Positions 30,849 to 39,919 of a DNA stretch of 42,252 bases are shown here, one piece after another. Position 1 is the stretch's first letter; the number at the start of each line of letters is the position of its first letter. A model generated the notes under the pieces. The model was not told where the DNA came from, ran no database searches, and saw nothing but the letters and a program-made list of their open reading frames with translations. The position numbers and the translations under genes are program-made. This DNA is from G963674505 sp964575975 (GTDB taxonomy: Bacteria; Desulfobacterota; Desulfobacteria; Desulfobacterales; SKZT01): positions 1-42,252 of the forward strand of contig CAZNTU010000023.1 in assembly GCA_964575975.1 (NCBI GenBank), in the 5' to 3' direction.

Positions 30849-31886
30849 ATGAATGCGAATTATATTTATTCCCTCATAGCGGTCATTGTTCTGATTCTGT
30901 TAGCCTATGTGGGCGTCGCGGGACTGCACCTCGAGGTGCTGTTCGGAATCGTGATTCCGTATGTTGCCGTCGCGGTCTTCATTATCGGGTTTGTCAACAA
31001 GCTGATTGACTGGGCCAAATCTCCGGTGCCGTTCCCCATCGCGACCACCGGAGGGCAGCAGGTGTCCTTGCCGATGGTCAATCCGAACCGAATCGACAAC
31101 CCCAACAACAAGGCGGGCGTAATCGGCCGTATGGCATTGGAGGTACTCCTTTTCCGCTCGCTCTTCCGAAACACGAGGTTCGAGGTCAGGGACAAGGACA
31201 AGTTCTCCTACGAATGGGAAAAATGGCTGTGGATTTTCGCCTTGGCGTTCCATTACGCTTTTTTCGCGGTGGTGGTTCGCCATCTCCGGTTCTTCACCGA
31301 GCCGGTTCCCTTGCCGGTGCAGTTGATCGAAAAACTCGACAGCTTTTTCCAGGTGGGGCTGCCGGGAATATTCATTTCGGGGTTCGTCCTTCTGGCTGCG
31401 GCGATTTATCTGTTCCTGCGCAGAGTATGGATTCCCAACATGAGATACATCTCCCTGTCGTCCGATTTCTTCCCTCTTTTTCTGATCATCGCGATCGCGG
31501 GGTCGGGAATTCTGATGCGCTACATCGCGAAGGTCGATATCGTCGGCGCCAAGGAATTGACCATGGGACTCGTGACGTTCAGCCCGGCCGTTCCCGAAGG
31601 AGTCGGTACCATCTTTTATGTTCACGTGTTTCTCGTGAGCGTGTTGCTGGCGTATTTCCCGTTCAGCAAGCTGATGCATCTCGGCGGTGTTTTCTTCAGC
31701 CCGACGAGAAACCTTCAGGGAAACAGCCGAGAGTTCAGGCATGAAAATCCGTGGAACTATCCGGTCAAAATCCATACGTACCAGGCCTACGAGGACGAGT
31801 TCAGGGAGAAGATGATCGAGGCCGGACTGCCGGTCGAGAAGATGCCGGAACCGAAAGAACAACCAGTGGAACAAGAAAAGGAGTAG
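30849..31886 (+). CDS. dsrM: DsrM, cytochrome b subunit of the Dsr membrane complex
   Basis: A 345-residue membrane protein of the NarI-like di-heme cytochrome b family. Hydrophobic segments include YIYSLIAVIVLILLAYVGVA, LFGIVIPYVAVAVFIIGFV, WLWIFALAFHYAFFAVVV, GIFISGFVLLAAAIYLFL, FFPLFLIIAIAGSGILM and FYVHVFLVSVLLAYFPFSKL. Heme-ligand His residues are available in FHYAFF, VRHLRF and VHVFLV, and LMHLGG follows the last helix. DsrM exchanges electrons with the menaquinone pool and passes them to DsrK. The C-terminus is charged and cytoplasmic. The gene has GAGG about 9 nt before its ATG and dsrK starts four nt after its stop. Confidence 0.96.
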   Translation: MNANYIYSLIAVIVLILLAYVGVAGLHLEVLFGIVIPYVAVAVFIIGFVNKLIDWAKSPVPFPIATTGGQQVSLPMVNPNRIDNPNNKAGVIGRMALEVLLFRSLFRNTRFEVRDKDKFSYEWEKWLWIFALAFHYAFFAVVVRHLRFFTEPVPLPVQLIEKLDSFFQVGLPGIFISGFVLLAAAIYLFLRRVWIPNMRYISLSSDFFPLFLIIAIAGSGILMRYIAKVDIVGAKELTMGLVTFSPAVPEGVGTIFYVHVFLVSVLLAYFPFSKLMHLGGVFFSPTRNLQGNSREFRHENPWNYPVKIHTYQAYEDEFREKMIEAGLPVEKMPEPKEQPVEQEKE

Positions 31887-31890
31887 ATAA

Positions 31891-33510
31891 ATGGCGGATG
31901 AACTTCCGAAACCTCAGGAATTAATCGACGTAGATCACAATCCTCCCAAGGGGACCGGGTGGATGGACACGCCGGTGAATATCCGGAAAGGCATGTACTG
32001 CTACGCGGGCAACCCCAAGAGTCTGGAAACCTTGGGATTTCCCAACGCACGGCAGTGGAACCCGCTCGACGACGACTGGAAGCTGCCCGAAAACTGGAAA
32101 GAGATCGTCTTCGAGGGACTCAGGGAGCGGCTTGACAAGTTCCGCAGCTTCAAGGTGTTCATGGACATCTGCGTACGCTGCGGCGCCTGCGCGGACAAAT
32201 GCCACTTTTTCATCGGCTCAGGCGACCCTAAGAACATGCCGGTTTTAAGGGCGGAGCTGATTCGCTCCGTTTACAGAAACGACTTCACCAAGGCCGGAAA
32301 GATTTTGGGACGTTTGGCGGGCGCGCGGCCGATGACCTTGGACGTATTGAAGGAGTGGTGGTACTACCTGTTCCAGTGTTCCGAATGCAGGCGTTGTTCC
32401 GTATTTTGCCCCTACGGCATCGACACGGCGGAAATCACGATCATCGGGCGCGAAATCTTGAATCTTTTGGGGTTGAACATCGACTGGATCGCGACCCCCG
32501 TCTCCAATTGCTACAAGATGGGAAACCATCTCGGAATACAGCCTCACGCATTCAAGGACATGCTCGAGTTTTTCGTCGACGACATCGAGGCGGTCACCGG
32601 CGTTCGCGTGAACCCGTCCTTCAACCGGAAAGGCGCCGAGATTCTCTTCATCACACCGTCCGGCGACGTCTTCGCGGACCCGGGTACGTACACCTGCATG
32701 GGGTACATGCTTCTGTTCCATTATCTGCAGGATCTCGGCTTGGATATCACTTGGAGCACCTACGCGTCCGAGGGCGGCAACTTCGGTTTCTTCACGTCCC
32801 ACGAAACCATGAAGCGGTTGAACGCCAAGATGTACGCCGAGGCGAAGCGCTTGGGCGTCAAATGGATTCTGGGCGGCGAGTGCGGGCACATGTGGAGGGT
32901 GATTCACCAATACATGAACACCATGAACGGGCCGGCTCCTTTCCTGGAGGAGCCTGTGTCGCCGATCACGGGAACGCGCTTTTCGAACGCCAAGGGCACC
33001 AAGATGGTCCACATCGCCGAATTCACGGCGGACCTGATCTATCACAACAAACTAAAACTCGACCCGAGCAGAAACGACCACCTTACCGTGACGTTCCACG
33101 ACTCCTGCAACCCGTCGAGAGGCATGGGCATGCTGGACGAACCTCGCTACGTCATCAAAAACGTATGCAACAACTTCTACGAGATGCCCGCCAACACCAT
33201 TCGCGAGCAGACCTTCTGCTGCGGAAGCGGCTCCGGTTTGAACGCCGGCGAGGACATGGAGTTGAGGATGATGGGCGGTATGCCGAGGGCCAACGCCGTA
33301 GGGTTCGTGAAGGAAATGCACGGCGTGAATACGCTCGCGTGCGTGTGCGCCATCGACCGCGCGGCGCTACCGGCGCTGATGGACTATTACCATCCGGAAG
33401 TCGGCGTGGCCGGTTTGCACGAACTCGTCGCGAACGCTTTGATCGTGCCGGGCGAGAAGGAGAGAACCACCGATTTGCGCGGGGAGCCCCTGCTGGGGAT
33501 GGAGGAATAA
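31891..33510 (+). CDS. dsrK: DsrK, HdrD-like iron-sulfur subunit
   Basis: A 539-residue cytoplasmic subunit related to the catalytic HdrD subunit of heterodisulfide reductase. Two [4Fe-4S] motifs are CVRCGACADKCHFF and CSECRRCSVFCPYG. The C-terminal half has the cysteine-rich CCG-type elements for the special cluster: GGECGHMWRV, HDSCNPSRG, TFCCGSGSGLNAGED and a final LACVCAIDRAALP. In dissimilatory sulfur metabolism DsrK is thought to exchange electrons with the DsrC trisulfide made by sulfite reductase. Neither dsrAB nor dsrC is in this window. The coding frame is intact, and dsrJ starts two nt after its stop. Confidence 0.97.
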   Translation: MADELPKPQELIDVDHNPPKGTGWMDTPVNIRKGMYCYAGNPKSLETLGFPNARQWNPLDDDWKLPENWKEIVFEGLRERLDKFRSFKVFMDICVRCGACADKCHFFIGSGDPKNMPVLRAELIRSVYRNDFTKAGKILGRLAGARPMTLDVLKEWWYYLFQCSECRRCSVFCPYGIDTAEITIIGREILNLLGLNIDWIATPVSNCYKMGNHLGIQPHAFKDMLEFFVDDIEAVTGVRVNPSFNRKGAEILFITPSGDVFADPGTYTCMGYMLLFHYLQDLGLDITWSTYASEGGNFGFFTSHETMKRLNAKMYAEAKRLGVKWILGGECGHMWRVIHQYMNTMNGPAPFLEEPVSPITGTRFSNAKGTKMVHIAEFTADLIYHNKLKLDPSRNDHLTVTFHDSCNPSRGMGMLDEPRYVIKNVCNNFYEMPANTIREQTFCCGSGSGLNAGEDMELRMMGGMPRANAVGFVKEMHGVNTLACVCAIDRAALPALMDYYHPEVGVAGLHELVANALIVPGEKERTTDLRGEPLLGMEE

Positions 33511-33511
33511 G

Positions 33512-33922
33512 ATGCCGAATAAAAAAGGAATCTATAACAAGAAGTTGGTTACCGCCGGCATAATCGTATTCGTTGTCGTCGCCGCGTTTCCTTTCTGGTT
33601 CAACGTCGTGAAATCCGCCCCCGCCCCCGAAGTGGTGCTTACCCCAAAGGCGAAGGAGGCGAAGGAATGCGTTCGCGATAAAGACTATATGACCACAGAG
33701 CACATGCAGCTGCTGGATGTCTGGCGAGATACCGTGGTGCGGGAGGCCAAAAGCGTTTATGTTAACCCCAAAGGGGTGGAGTTTAACATGAGCCTTTCCA
33801 ACACTTGTCTGGATTGTCACTCCAATAAAGCGGAGTTCTGCGACAGGTGCCATGATTACGCCTCGGTGTCCCCTTACTGCTGGGACTGCCATATTGACAA
33901 CCCTCAAGGAGACAGAGAATGA
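33512..33922 (+). CDS. dsrJ: DsrJ, triheme cytochrome c
   Basis: A 136-residue periplasmic cytochrome anchored by an uncleaved N-terminal helix (VTAGIIVFVVVAAFPFWF). Three heme-binding CxxCH motifs are present: CLDCH, CDRCH and CWDCH. Cys53, in KECVRDKDYM, corresponds to the conserved Cys reported as an unusual heme axial ligand in DsrJ of Allochromatium. Its function in the complex is debated; it lies on the periplasmic side with DsrO. The last codons overlap the dsrO start (ATGA at 33919), which means coupled translation. Confidence 0.96.
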   Translation: MPNKKGIYNKKLVTAGIIVFVVVAAFPFWFNVVKSAPAPEVVLTPKAKEAKECVRDKDYMTTEHMQLLDVWRDTVVREAKSVYVNPKGVEFNMSLSNTCLDCHSNKAEFCDRCHDYASVSPYCWDCHIDNPQGDRE

Positions 33923-34713
33923 AGAGCAGTAGAAGAAGCTTTCTCAAGATAGCCGGCGTCGCGGCTCTAGGCGTGGGCGCCCGGCCTGTGATAGACGTGT
34001 TCGCGGCCGGCGGAGGACATGGTCCGGCGGAGCCCCAGCCCTTATTGAAAAGGAGCGAAAAGGCTCTCGTTGCCAAACAATGGGCCATGGTAGTCGATAC
34101 GCGCAAGATTCATTCGGAAAAGGACGTGGAACCGCTGTTCGAAGCATGCCACAAGGTTCACAACGTGCCCAAGCATCCGATTCCCAGGCACGAAATCAAG
34201 TGGATTTGGCCGGAGGAATTCCACAACGCCTTCCCCGACCTCAACAGCGAATTCGTTTCGGAGAAAATCCACCATACGCCGTTTCCGGTGCTTTGCAACC
34301 ACTGCGAAAATCCGCCGTGCGTTCGCGCTTGCCCCACCAAGGCGACCTTCAAAAGGGAGAGCGACGGGATCGTAATGATGGATATGCACAGATGCATCGG
34401 ATGTCGCTTCTGCATGGCGGCCTGTCCGTTCGGCGCCAGGAGTTTCAATTTCCGCGACCCCCAACCGTTCATCGAAGAGGTCAACTTGAAATTTCCTAGA
34501 AGGATGAAAGGTGTCGTCGAAAAGTGCAATTTCTGCTACGAGAGGCTCGCCGAGGGGCTAATGCCCGCATGCGTTGAAGCCTCTAACGGCATCCTGGCTT
34601 TCGGCGACCTCTACGATCCCGAATCGGAAGTCAGGAAGCTGATCGCGGAAAATTACACCATTCGCCGCAATGTTCATTTGGGGACGAGCCCCGCTGTCTA
34701 TTACATAGTATGA
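33919..34713 (+). CDS. dsrO: DsrO, Tat-exported ferredoxin-like subunit
   Basis: A 264-residue periplasmic iron-sulfur protein. The Tat signal is SSRRSFLKIAGVAALGVGA with cleavage near VFA. Cysteine motifs for several [4Fe-4S] clusters are LCNHCENPPCVRACPT, CIGCRFCMAACPFG and CNFCYERLAEGLMPAC. It belongs to the NrfC/HybA/PsrB-type electron-transfer subunits that pair with NrfD-like membrane proteins, here DsrP, encoded immediately downstream. Together with DsrJ it forms the periplasmic arm of the complex. Confidence 0.96.
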   Translation: MKSSRRSFLKIAGVAALGVGARPVIDVFAAGGGHGPAEPQPLLKRSEKALVAKQWAMVVDTRKIHSEKDVEPLFEACHKVHNVPKHPIPRHEIKWIWPEEFHNAFPDLNSEFVSEKIHHTPFPVLCNHCENPPCVRACPTKATFKRESDGIVMMDMHRCIGCRFCMAACPFGARSFNFRDPQPFIEEVNLKFPRRMKGVVEKCNFCYERLAEGLMPACVEASNGILAFGDLYDPESEVRKLIAENYTIRRNVHLGTSPAVYYIV

Positions 34714-34720
34714 GGTGGTT

Positions 34721-35878
34721 ATGCTGGAAAAAGCTTTAATAGGAACAAAGAGATACTACGGATGGCTGCTTGGCCTGCTCGCTTTGATCGGCGTGGGCTT
34801 CGGCTTTTACCTGTGGCAGTTTCAGTACGGCCTCGGCATAACCGGCATGAGCCGGGACGTCTCCTGGGGGTTCTACATCGCCCAGTTCACGTTCCTGGTC
34901 GGAGTCGCCGCCTCGGCCGTCATGCTCGTGCTGCCCTATTATTTGCATGACTACAAGGCTTTCGGAAGAATCACCATATTGGGCGAGTTCCTCGCGGTGT
35001 CCTCGGTTACCATGTGCCTGCTTTTCATCATCGTGGACCTTGGCCAACCCATCAGGGCCTTGAACGTGATTTTGTATCCCACGCCCAACTCGATTCTTTT
35101 CTGGGACATGATCGTGTTGAACGGCTACCTTTTTCTTAACATCGTCATCGGGTGGAAAGTTCTGGAAGCCGAAAGATACAACGTTCATTACCCCATGTGG
35201 CTGAAACCGCTCATCTATCTGTCCATTCCCTGGGCGGTCAGCATTCACACGGTAACGGCGTTCCTGTACTGCGGCCTTCCCGGAAGGGGGTTCTGGCTCA
35301 CAGCCATTTTGGCTCCCCGGTTCCTGGCGTCGGCTTTCGCCGCCGGTCCCGCCTTTCTGATCCTGCTTTGCATGTTGATCCGCAAGATCAGCAAGTTCGA
35401 TCCGGGCTGGGAGCAGATTCAATCTCTGGCGAAAATCGTGGCCTACGCGATTTGCCTCAACGTGTTCTTCTTCCTGTGCGAAGTGTTCGTCGTATTCTAC
35501 AGCCAGATTCCCAGTCATATGGATCATATGAAATACCTGTTCTTCGGACTTCATGGAAAAGGCGCGCTCGTTCCATTCATGTGGACTTCCATGTTCCTGA
35601 TGGGCGGCGCGATCGTCCTTCTGGTTCCGTCCCAGTTCAGGAGAAACCCCACTGTATTGACGATCGCCTGTCTCATGGTGTTCGTCGGGACCTGGATCGA
35701 CAAGGGGCTTGGAATGATCTCCGGAGGGTTCGTGCCCAACCCGTTGCACCATGTCAACGAATACATTCCAACAGGTCCGGAGATCGCCATTACCATCGGC
35801 GTCTACGCGACCGGTTTCTTCGTGCTGACAATCCTTTTCAAGATGGCCGTGTCCATCAAAGAGGAACTGCACGCGTAA
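34721..35878 (+). CDS. dsrP: DsrP, NrfD-like membrane subunit
   Basis: A 385-residue integral membrane protein of the NrfD/PsrC family with about ten hydrophobic helices, for example YYGWLLGLLALIGVGFGFYL, FLVGVAASAVMLVLPYYL, FLAVSSVTMCLLFIIVDL and ICLNVFFFLCEVFVVFYSQI. It is a quinone-reactive partner of DsrO and carries no cofactor motif of its own. I chose the ATG at 34721, 5 nt after GAGG, rather than the GTG at 34715 that overlaps the binding site. An intrinsic terminator 27 bp downstream closes the operon. Confidence 0.96.
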   Translation: MLEKALIGTKRYYGWLLGLLALIGVGFGFYLWQFQYGLGITGMSRDVSWGFYIAQFTFLVGVAASAVMLVLPYYLHDYKAFGRITILGEFLAVSSVTMCLLFIIVDLGQPIRALNVILYPTPNSILFWDMIVLNGYLFLNIVIGWKVLEAERYNVHYPMWLKPLIYLSIPWAVSIHTVTAFLYCGLPGRGFWLTAILAPRFLASAFAAGPAFLILLCMLIRKISKFDPGWEQIQSLAKIVAYAICLNVFFFLCEVFVVFYSQIPSHMDHMKYLFFGLHGKGALVPFMWTSMFLMGGAIVLLVPSQFRRNPTVLTIACLMVFVGTWIDKGLGMISGGFVPNPLHHVNEYIPTGPEIAITIGVYATGFFVLTILFKMAVSIKEELHA

Positions 35879-35905
35879 AACAGTTCGGTTCGAATACAAT
35901 TCGGG

Positions 35906-35941
35906 AAAGGGTCCATCTCTATGGTGGACCCTTTCATTTTT
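35906..35941 (+). terminator. Intrinsic terminator after dsrP
   Basis: AAAGGGTCCA (35906-35915) and TGGACCCTTT (35925-35934) form a perfect 10-bp stem with a 9-nt loop, followed by CATTTTTGG. This ends the dsr operon. Confidence 0.88.
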
Positions 35942-36025
35942 GGGGTTCGTCGTTTAGCTACCATCGCGAACCCTTTTCCCGCAAATCCACGATGACCTCG
36001 GAAGACCTCCAATGCGGCTTTTGGC

Positions 36026-36055
36026 TTGACTCGTACGACATTCAGCGTTTATAAA
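36026..36055 (+). promoter_or_regulatory. Sigma-70 promoter of the liv operon
   Basis: TTGACT (36026-36031), 18 nt, then TATAAA (36050-36055). The start near 36062 would leave an unusually long leader of about 145 nt before livH. The 328-nt gap between dsrP and livH contains only the dsr terminator, this promoter and the leader. Confidence 0.55.
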
Positions 36056-36206
36056 TATTCCAAATCGCCAATATCGAGCATAGGCCAAACGAACTTGGGC
36101 GGTCGCGAGTTTTCGATTCGAATAAAACAAAAGCGAAATCGAACTGTCTCCGCGTCGAAGCGGCGGCTTACGATATTTCGCGCGGTCTATCGGATTTTAT
36201 TGTCAA

Positions 36207-37115
36207 ATGGATATCGAGTATTTTTTCGAGCTGTTTCTGGGCGGGTTGACAAGGGGAAGCATTTACGCTTTGATCGCCTTGGGCTATACGATGGTGTACG
36301 GCATCATCGAGCTGATCAATTTCGCCCATGGCGAAATATACATGATCGGCGCGTTTACCGCCTTGATCGTTTCCGGAGTTCTGACGATTGCGGGGTGGCC
36401 TTCGCTCGCCATCCTGGTGATCGCCTCCATCGTCGCCGTGATCTATTCCGCCGCCTACGGCTACACTGTCGAAAAGCTCGCGTACCAGCCTCTCCGAAAC
36501 GCCCCCCGGCTGTCCGCATTGATCAGCGCCATCGGAATGTCCCTTTTTCTCCAAAATTACGTCCTGCTGGCCCAAACCTCCGATTTCCTTCCTTTTCCCG
36601 CCTTGATCCCTGAATTCGAATTCCTGAAGCCGGTCGGGCACATCGTCCGGTCGTCGGAAATCGTGATATACGTCACCACCGCCGTGGTAATGGTCCTGCT
36701 CACCTTTCTCATCAAATTCACGAAGATCGGCAAGGCCATGCGAGCTACGGCGCAGGACCGGCACATGGCCATGCTCGTCGGCGTGGACGTCAACAAGGTG
36801 ATTTCGGTCACCTTTGTCGTGGGATCGGCCACTGCGGCCCTGGGCGGAATCCTGATCGCGTCGCACATCGGCCAAATCAACTTCTACATAGGTTTCCTAG
36901 CCGGAATCAAGGCTTTCGTGGCCGCCGTCTTGGGCGGCATCGGGAGCATGCCCGGCGCGGTGTTGGGAAGTCTCGTCCTCGGGTGGACGGAAAGCTTTTT
37001 CACGGGGTATATATCCAGTGACTACGAAGACGTTTTCGCGTTCCTGTTTCTCGTGTTCATTTTGATTTTCAGACCGGCCGGTATCTTGGGCCGCAAAGAA
37101 TCCGATAAAGTGTAA
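36207..37115 (+). CDS. livH: LivH, branched-chain amino acid ABC permease
   Basis: A 302-residue inner-membrane permease of the LivH family. It opens with LGGLTRGSIYALIALGYTMV and ELINFAHGEIYMIGAFTAL, the most conserved segment of the family. Near residue 180 lies the coupling region (GKAMRATAQDRHMAMLVG), which contacts the ATPases, followed by VTFVVGSATAALGGIL and GIKAFVAAVLGGIGSMPGAV. With LivM it forms the membrane channel of a high-affinity transporter for leucine, isoleucine, valine or related compounds. There is no strong ribosome binding site before the ATG. livM starts 10 nt after its stop. Confidence 0.95.
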   Translation: MDIEYFFELFLGGLTRGSIYALIALGYTMVYGIIELINFAHGEIYMIGAFTALIVSGVLTIAGWPSLAILVIASIVAVIYSAAYGYTVEKLAYQPLRNAPRLSALISAIGMSLFLQNYVLLAQTSDFLPFPALIPEFEFLKPVGHIVRSSEIVIYVTTAVVMVLLTFLIKFTKIGKAMRATAQDRHMAMLVGVDVNKVISVTFVVGSATAALGGILIASHIGQINFYIGFLAGIKAFVAAVLGGIGSMPGAVLGSLVLGWTESFFTGYISSDYEDVFAFLFLVFILIFRPAGILGRKESDKV

Positions 37116-37124
37116 ACGAAAAAA

Positions 37125-38348
37125 ATGCTAAGCATCGGCGAAATAAAAAGGGCGTTTCTCGCCTCCCTATGGTTCATGTTTTTGACCTTTCCCATCATGG
37201 TAGTCAAGGTGAACACCATTTACAAGACTGTCGAATGGCGGTGGGAAAGAATGTGGTACGTCGGGGTCGGAAGTTTCTTTGTCGCCTTGGTGTGGAGGTT
37301 TTTGCTCAAGCGCAAGGAGATGGGGGGCAAAAGGAAGGAAAAGGGCGAAGAGATCAAAGTCCCCTTTATGGAAAAAGCCATGAAGGAACCTCGGTTCTAC
37401 AAACCCGCCCTCGTCGTGGTCGCGCTTTTTTTCGCAAGCTTTCCTTGGATATTCTCCCTCTACCAGACCAACATCATGATCAGCGCGTTGATTTACGTGG
37501 TGGTCGGCCTGGGGTTGAACATCGTCGTGGGCCTTGCCGGCCTTCTCGATTTGGGATATGTGGCCTTTTACGCGGTCGGGGCGTATTCCTACGCTCTTCT
37601 GAATCACCATTTCGGCATCGGGTTCTGGCTCGCACTCCCGATCGGGGGACTTATGGGAACCCTGTTCGGCGTCCTGCTAGGTTTTCCGGTGCTTCGTCTG
37701 AGAGGCGACTACCTGGCGATCGTCACGCTGGGCTTCGGCGAAATCATACGCTTGGTTCTGGAGAACTGGAACGATTTTTCGTTCGGTCCAAGCGGCATTG
37801 CCAACATCCCCCGCCCCGGCCTGTTCGGAATCGACCTCGACATCCAGCAGGTTCACACCTATATATATTACCTCATGATAGGTTTGGTGCTGCTGACCAT
37901 ATTCGTGGTGAGGAGGCTGCAGGACTCTCGCATCGGAAGGGCGTGGATTGCGCTTAGGGAGGACGAAGTGGCTTGCCAGGCGATGGGCATAGACAAGACC
38001 AGGACCAAGCTGAGCGCGTTCGCCTTGGGTGCCACGTGGGCGGGAATGGGCGGTGTGGTGTTCGCCGCGAAGACTACTTTCATCAATCCCGCGTCGTTTA
38101 CCATCTGGGAGTCGGTCATTATTCTTTGCATTGTGGTGCTGGGCGGAATGGGCTCCATCGTCGGCGTAATCTGCGGGGCGCTCATCCTGATTCTTCTTCC
38201 CGAATATCTGCGGGCCTTCTCGGAATACCGAATGCTGATATTCGGTGCGGTTCTGGTTTCCATGATGGTATTCCGGCCGGGAGGCCTCGTCGGCGCGTCC
38301 CGCAAGACCTATCATTTCGAAACCTCGACGGCAAAAGACAAAGAATAG
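37125..38348 (+). CDS. livM: LivM, branched-chain amino acid ABC permease
   Basis: A 407-residue permease of the LivM family. The first 90 residues form an extra region with two hydrophobic helices and a basic segment (KRKEMGGKRKEKGEE), comparable to the N-terminal extension of enterobacterial LivM. The core has YVVVGLGLNIVVGLAGLLDL, GYVAFYAVGAYSYALL, RLRGDYLAIVTLGFGEIIRL, the coupling region GRAWIALREDEVACQAMGID, and GVVFAAKTTFINPASFTIWE. It pairs with LivH. livG starts four nt after its stop. Confidence 0.95.
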   Translation: MLSIGEIKRAFLASLWFMFLTFPIMVVKVNTIYKTVEWRWERMWYVGVGSFFVALVWRFLLKRKEMGGKRKEKGEEIKVPFMEKAMKEPRFYKPALVVVALFFASFPWIFSLYQTNIMISALIYVVVGLGLNIVVGLAGLLDLGYVAFYAVGAYSYALLNHHFGIGFWLALPIGGLMGTLFGVLLGFPVLRLRGDYLAIVTLGFGEIIRLVLENWNDFSFGPSGIANIPRPGLFGIDLDIQQVHTYIYYLMIGLVLLTIFVVRRLQDSRIGRAWIALREDEVACQAMGIDKTRTKLSAFALGATWAGMGGVVFAAKTTFINPASFTIWESVIILCIVVLGGMGSIVGVICGALILILLPEYLRAFSEYRMLIFGAVLVSMMVFRPGGLVGASRKTYHFETSTAKDKE

Positions 38349-38351
38349 GCC

Positions 38352-39146
38352 ATGGCGATGGACCCGATTCTTCAAGTAAGAAACCTCACGATGAATTTCG
38401 GCGGACTCCGGGCGTTGGACAATATCGACCTGGATGTGGGAAAAGGCGAGATCGTCGCCTTGATCGGCCCCAACGGCGCGGGCAAGACCACCTTTTTCAA
38501 TTGCATCACGGGCATATACGAGCCGACCGGCGGCGAGATGCATCTTTATTCTCCCGAGGAAGGCGTGGTGCGGTTGAACGGGATGAAGCCAAACCGTGTA
38601 ACCGAACGAGGAATGGCCCGTACTTTTCAGAACATCAGGCTGTTCCAGAACATGACGGTGCTGGAGAACGTCATGATCGGTCGGCATTGCCGAACGAAGG
38701 CCGGCATTCCAGGAGCCGTGCTCCGCAACAGGTCCACTGTGAAAGAAGAAAAGCAGGTGGTCGAGGACGCCTATCGTTTTCTGAAAAAAATCGGGTTGGA
38801 AAAATTCGTGAACGAATACGCGAAAAATCTTCCGTACGGCGCGCAGAGGCGTCTCGAAATCGCCAGGGCCATGGCCACCGAACCGAATCTGCTTCTGCTG
38901 GACGAGCCCGCCGCCGGGATGAACGCCTTGGAAACCAGCGAGCTTGACCGTCTCATCGTCCGTATTCGCGACGAGGAAAAAATCTCCATCCTGCTGATCG
39001 AGCACGACATGAAACTGGTCATGAGCCTGTCCGACCGCATTTACGTGGTCGATTACGGACGAAAAATCGCCGAGGGAACGCCCGAGGAGATCAAATGCAA
39101 CCCGGATGTCATCAAGGCATACCTTGGGGAGGAAACGGATGCTTAA
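38352..39146 (+). CDS. livG: LivG, ABC transporter ATPase
   Basis: A 264-residue ATP-binding subunit. Walker A is GPNGAGKTTFF, the signature region is LPYGAQRRLEIARAMA, Walker B is LLLLDEPAAGMN, and the H-loop is in LLIEHDMKLVM. The insert between Walker A and the signature (MARTFQNIRLFQNMTVLENV) and the C-terminal extension ending EEIKCNPDVIKAYLGEE are typical of LivG. It energises transport through LivHM together with LivF. The stop overlaps the livF start by eight bases. Confidence 0.96.
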   Translation: MAMDPILQVRNLTMNFGGLRALDNIDLDVGKGEIVALIGPNGAGKTTFFNCITGIYEPTGGEMHLYSPEEGVVRLNGMKPNRVTERGMARTFQNIRLFQNMTVLENVMIGRHCRTKAGIPGAVLRNRSTVKEEKQVVEDAYRFLKKIGLEKFVNEYAKNLPYGAQRRLEIARAMATEPNLLLLDEPAAGMNALETSELDRLIVRIRDEEKISILLIEHDMKLVMSLSDRIYVVDYGRKIAEGTPEEIKCNPDVIKAYLGEETDA

Positions 39147-39846
39147 GCTGGACGACATTCGGACTTACTACGGTAACATCCAGGCTCTCAAGGGAATCAG
39201 CCTGGAGATCAAGGCGGGCGAAATCGTGACGCTGATCGGCGCGAACGGCGCAGGAAAAACCACGACGTTGATGTCCATATCGGGTCTTGTTCCGCCCCGT
39301 TCAGGGGAACTCTTCTTCGAGGGAAAGTCTCTCAAAGGCGTCGCTCCAAACCAAATCGTGGCCATGGGAATCAGCCAGGTCCCGGAAGGCCGCAGGATTT
39401 TTCCGTATTTGACGGTTTCGGAAAACGTCGACATGGGCGCATTTTTGAGAAACGACCACGAGAATATAAAAAAGGACAAGGAATACGTCTATTCGCTGTT
39501 CCCCATATTGTCCGAAAGAAGAAACCAAGCCGGCGGCACCCTTAGCGGAGGCGAGCAACAAATGCTGGCCATCTCGAGGGCGCTCATGGCCAGACCCCGC
39601 CTTCTCCTCCTGGACGAACCCTCCCTCGGCCTTGCCCCCTTGGTGGTGAAACGGATATTCGAAATCGTCGCCCAAATCAACGCGGAAAACAACACGACCA
39701 TTTTCCTCGTGGAGCAAAACGCCAACCTCGCCCTGAAAGCCGCCCATCGGGGGTACGTGATGGAAAACGGCAAGATAATCCTGTCGGATACCGCGCGGAA
39801 CCTGATGGCGAACGAGGAGGTCAGGAAAGCCTATCTGGGGATATAG
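39139..39846 (+). CDS. livF: LivF, ABC transporter ATPase
   Basis: A 235-residue ATP-binding subunit. Walker A is GANGAGKTTTLM, the signature is LSGGEQQMLAISRALM, Walker B is LLLLDEPSLGLAP, and VPEGRRIFPYLTVSENV is the characteristic LivF segment. I chose the ATG at 39139, preceded by GGGGAGG, which overlaps the livG stop; an upstream in-frame start lies deep inside livG. No livJ/livK binding protein follows, so the operon as seen has four of the five usual genes. Confidence 0.96.
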   Translation: MLKLDDIRTYYGNIQALKGISLEIKAGEIVTLIGANGAGKTTTLMSISGLVPPRSGELFFEGKSLKGVAPNQIVAMGISQVPEGRRIFPYLTVSENVDMGAFLRNDHENIKKDKEYVYSLFPILSERRNQAGGTLSGGEQQMLAISRALMARPRLLLLDEPSLGLAPLVVKRIFEIVAQINAENNTTIFLVEQNANLALKAAHRGYVMENGKIILSDTARNLMANEEVRKAYLGI

Positions 39847-39901
39847 TTTCTCATATTCGAGTATGCGGAAGGACGCGCGGCGGGCAAGCGTCAAAAGTCG
39901 C

Positions 39902-39918
39902 GACCGGTAAAGCCGGTC
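39902..39918. terminator. Short hairpin between convergent genes
   Basis: GACCGG-TAAAG-CCGGTC forms a 6-bp stem between livF and the convergent zinc-ribbon gene. On the minus strand it is followed by GCGACTTTTG, a weak T-run, so it may end transcription from that side. Confidence 0.4.
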
Positions 39919-39919
39919 T

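Noticed and set aside
34736..35899. 387-codon minus-strand frame opposite dsrP
   Set aside because: Antisense of a hydrophobic membrane protein gives a His/Glu/Arg-rich string; shadow of a certain gene.
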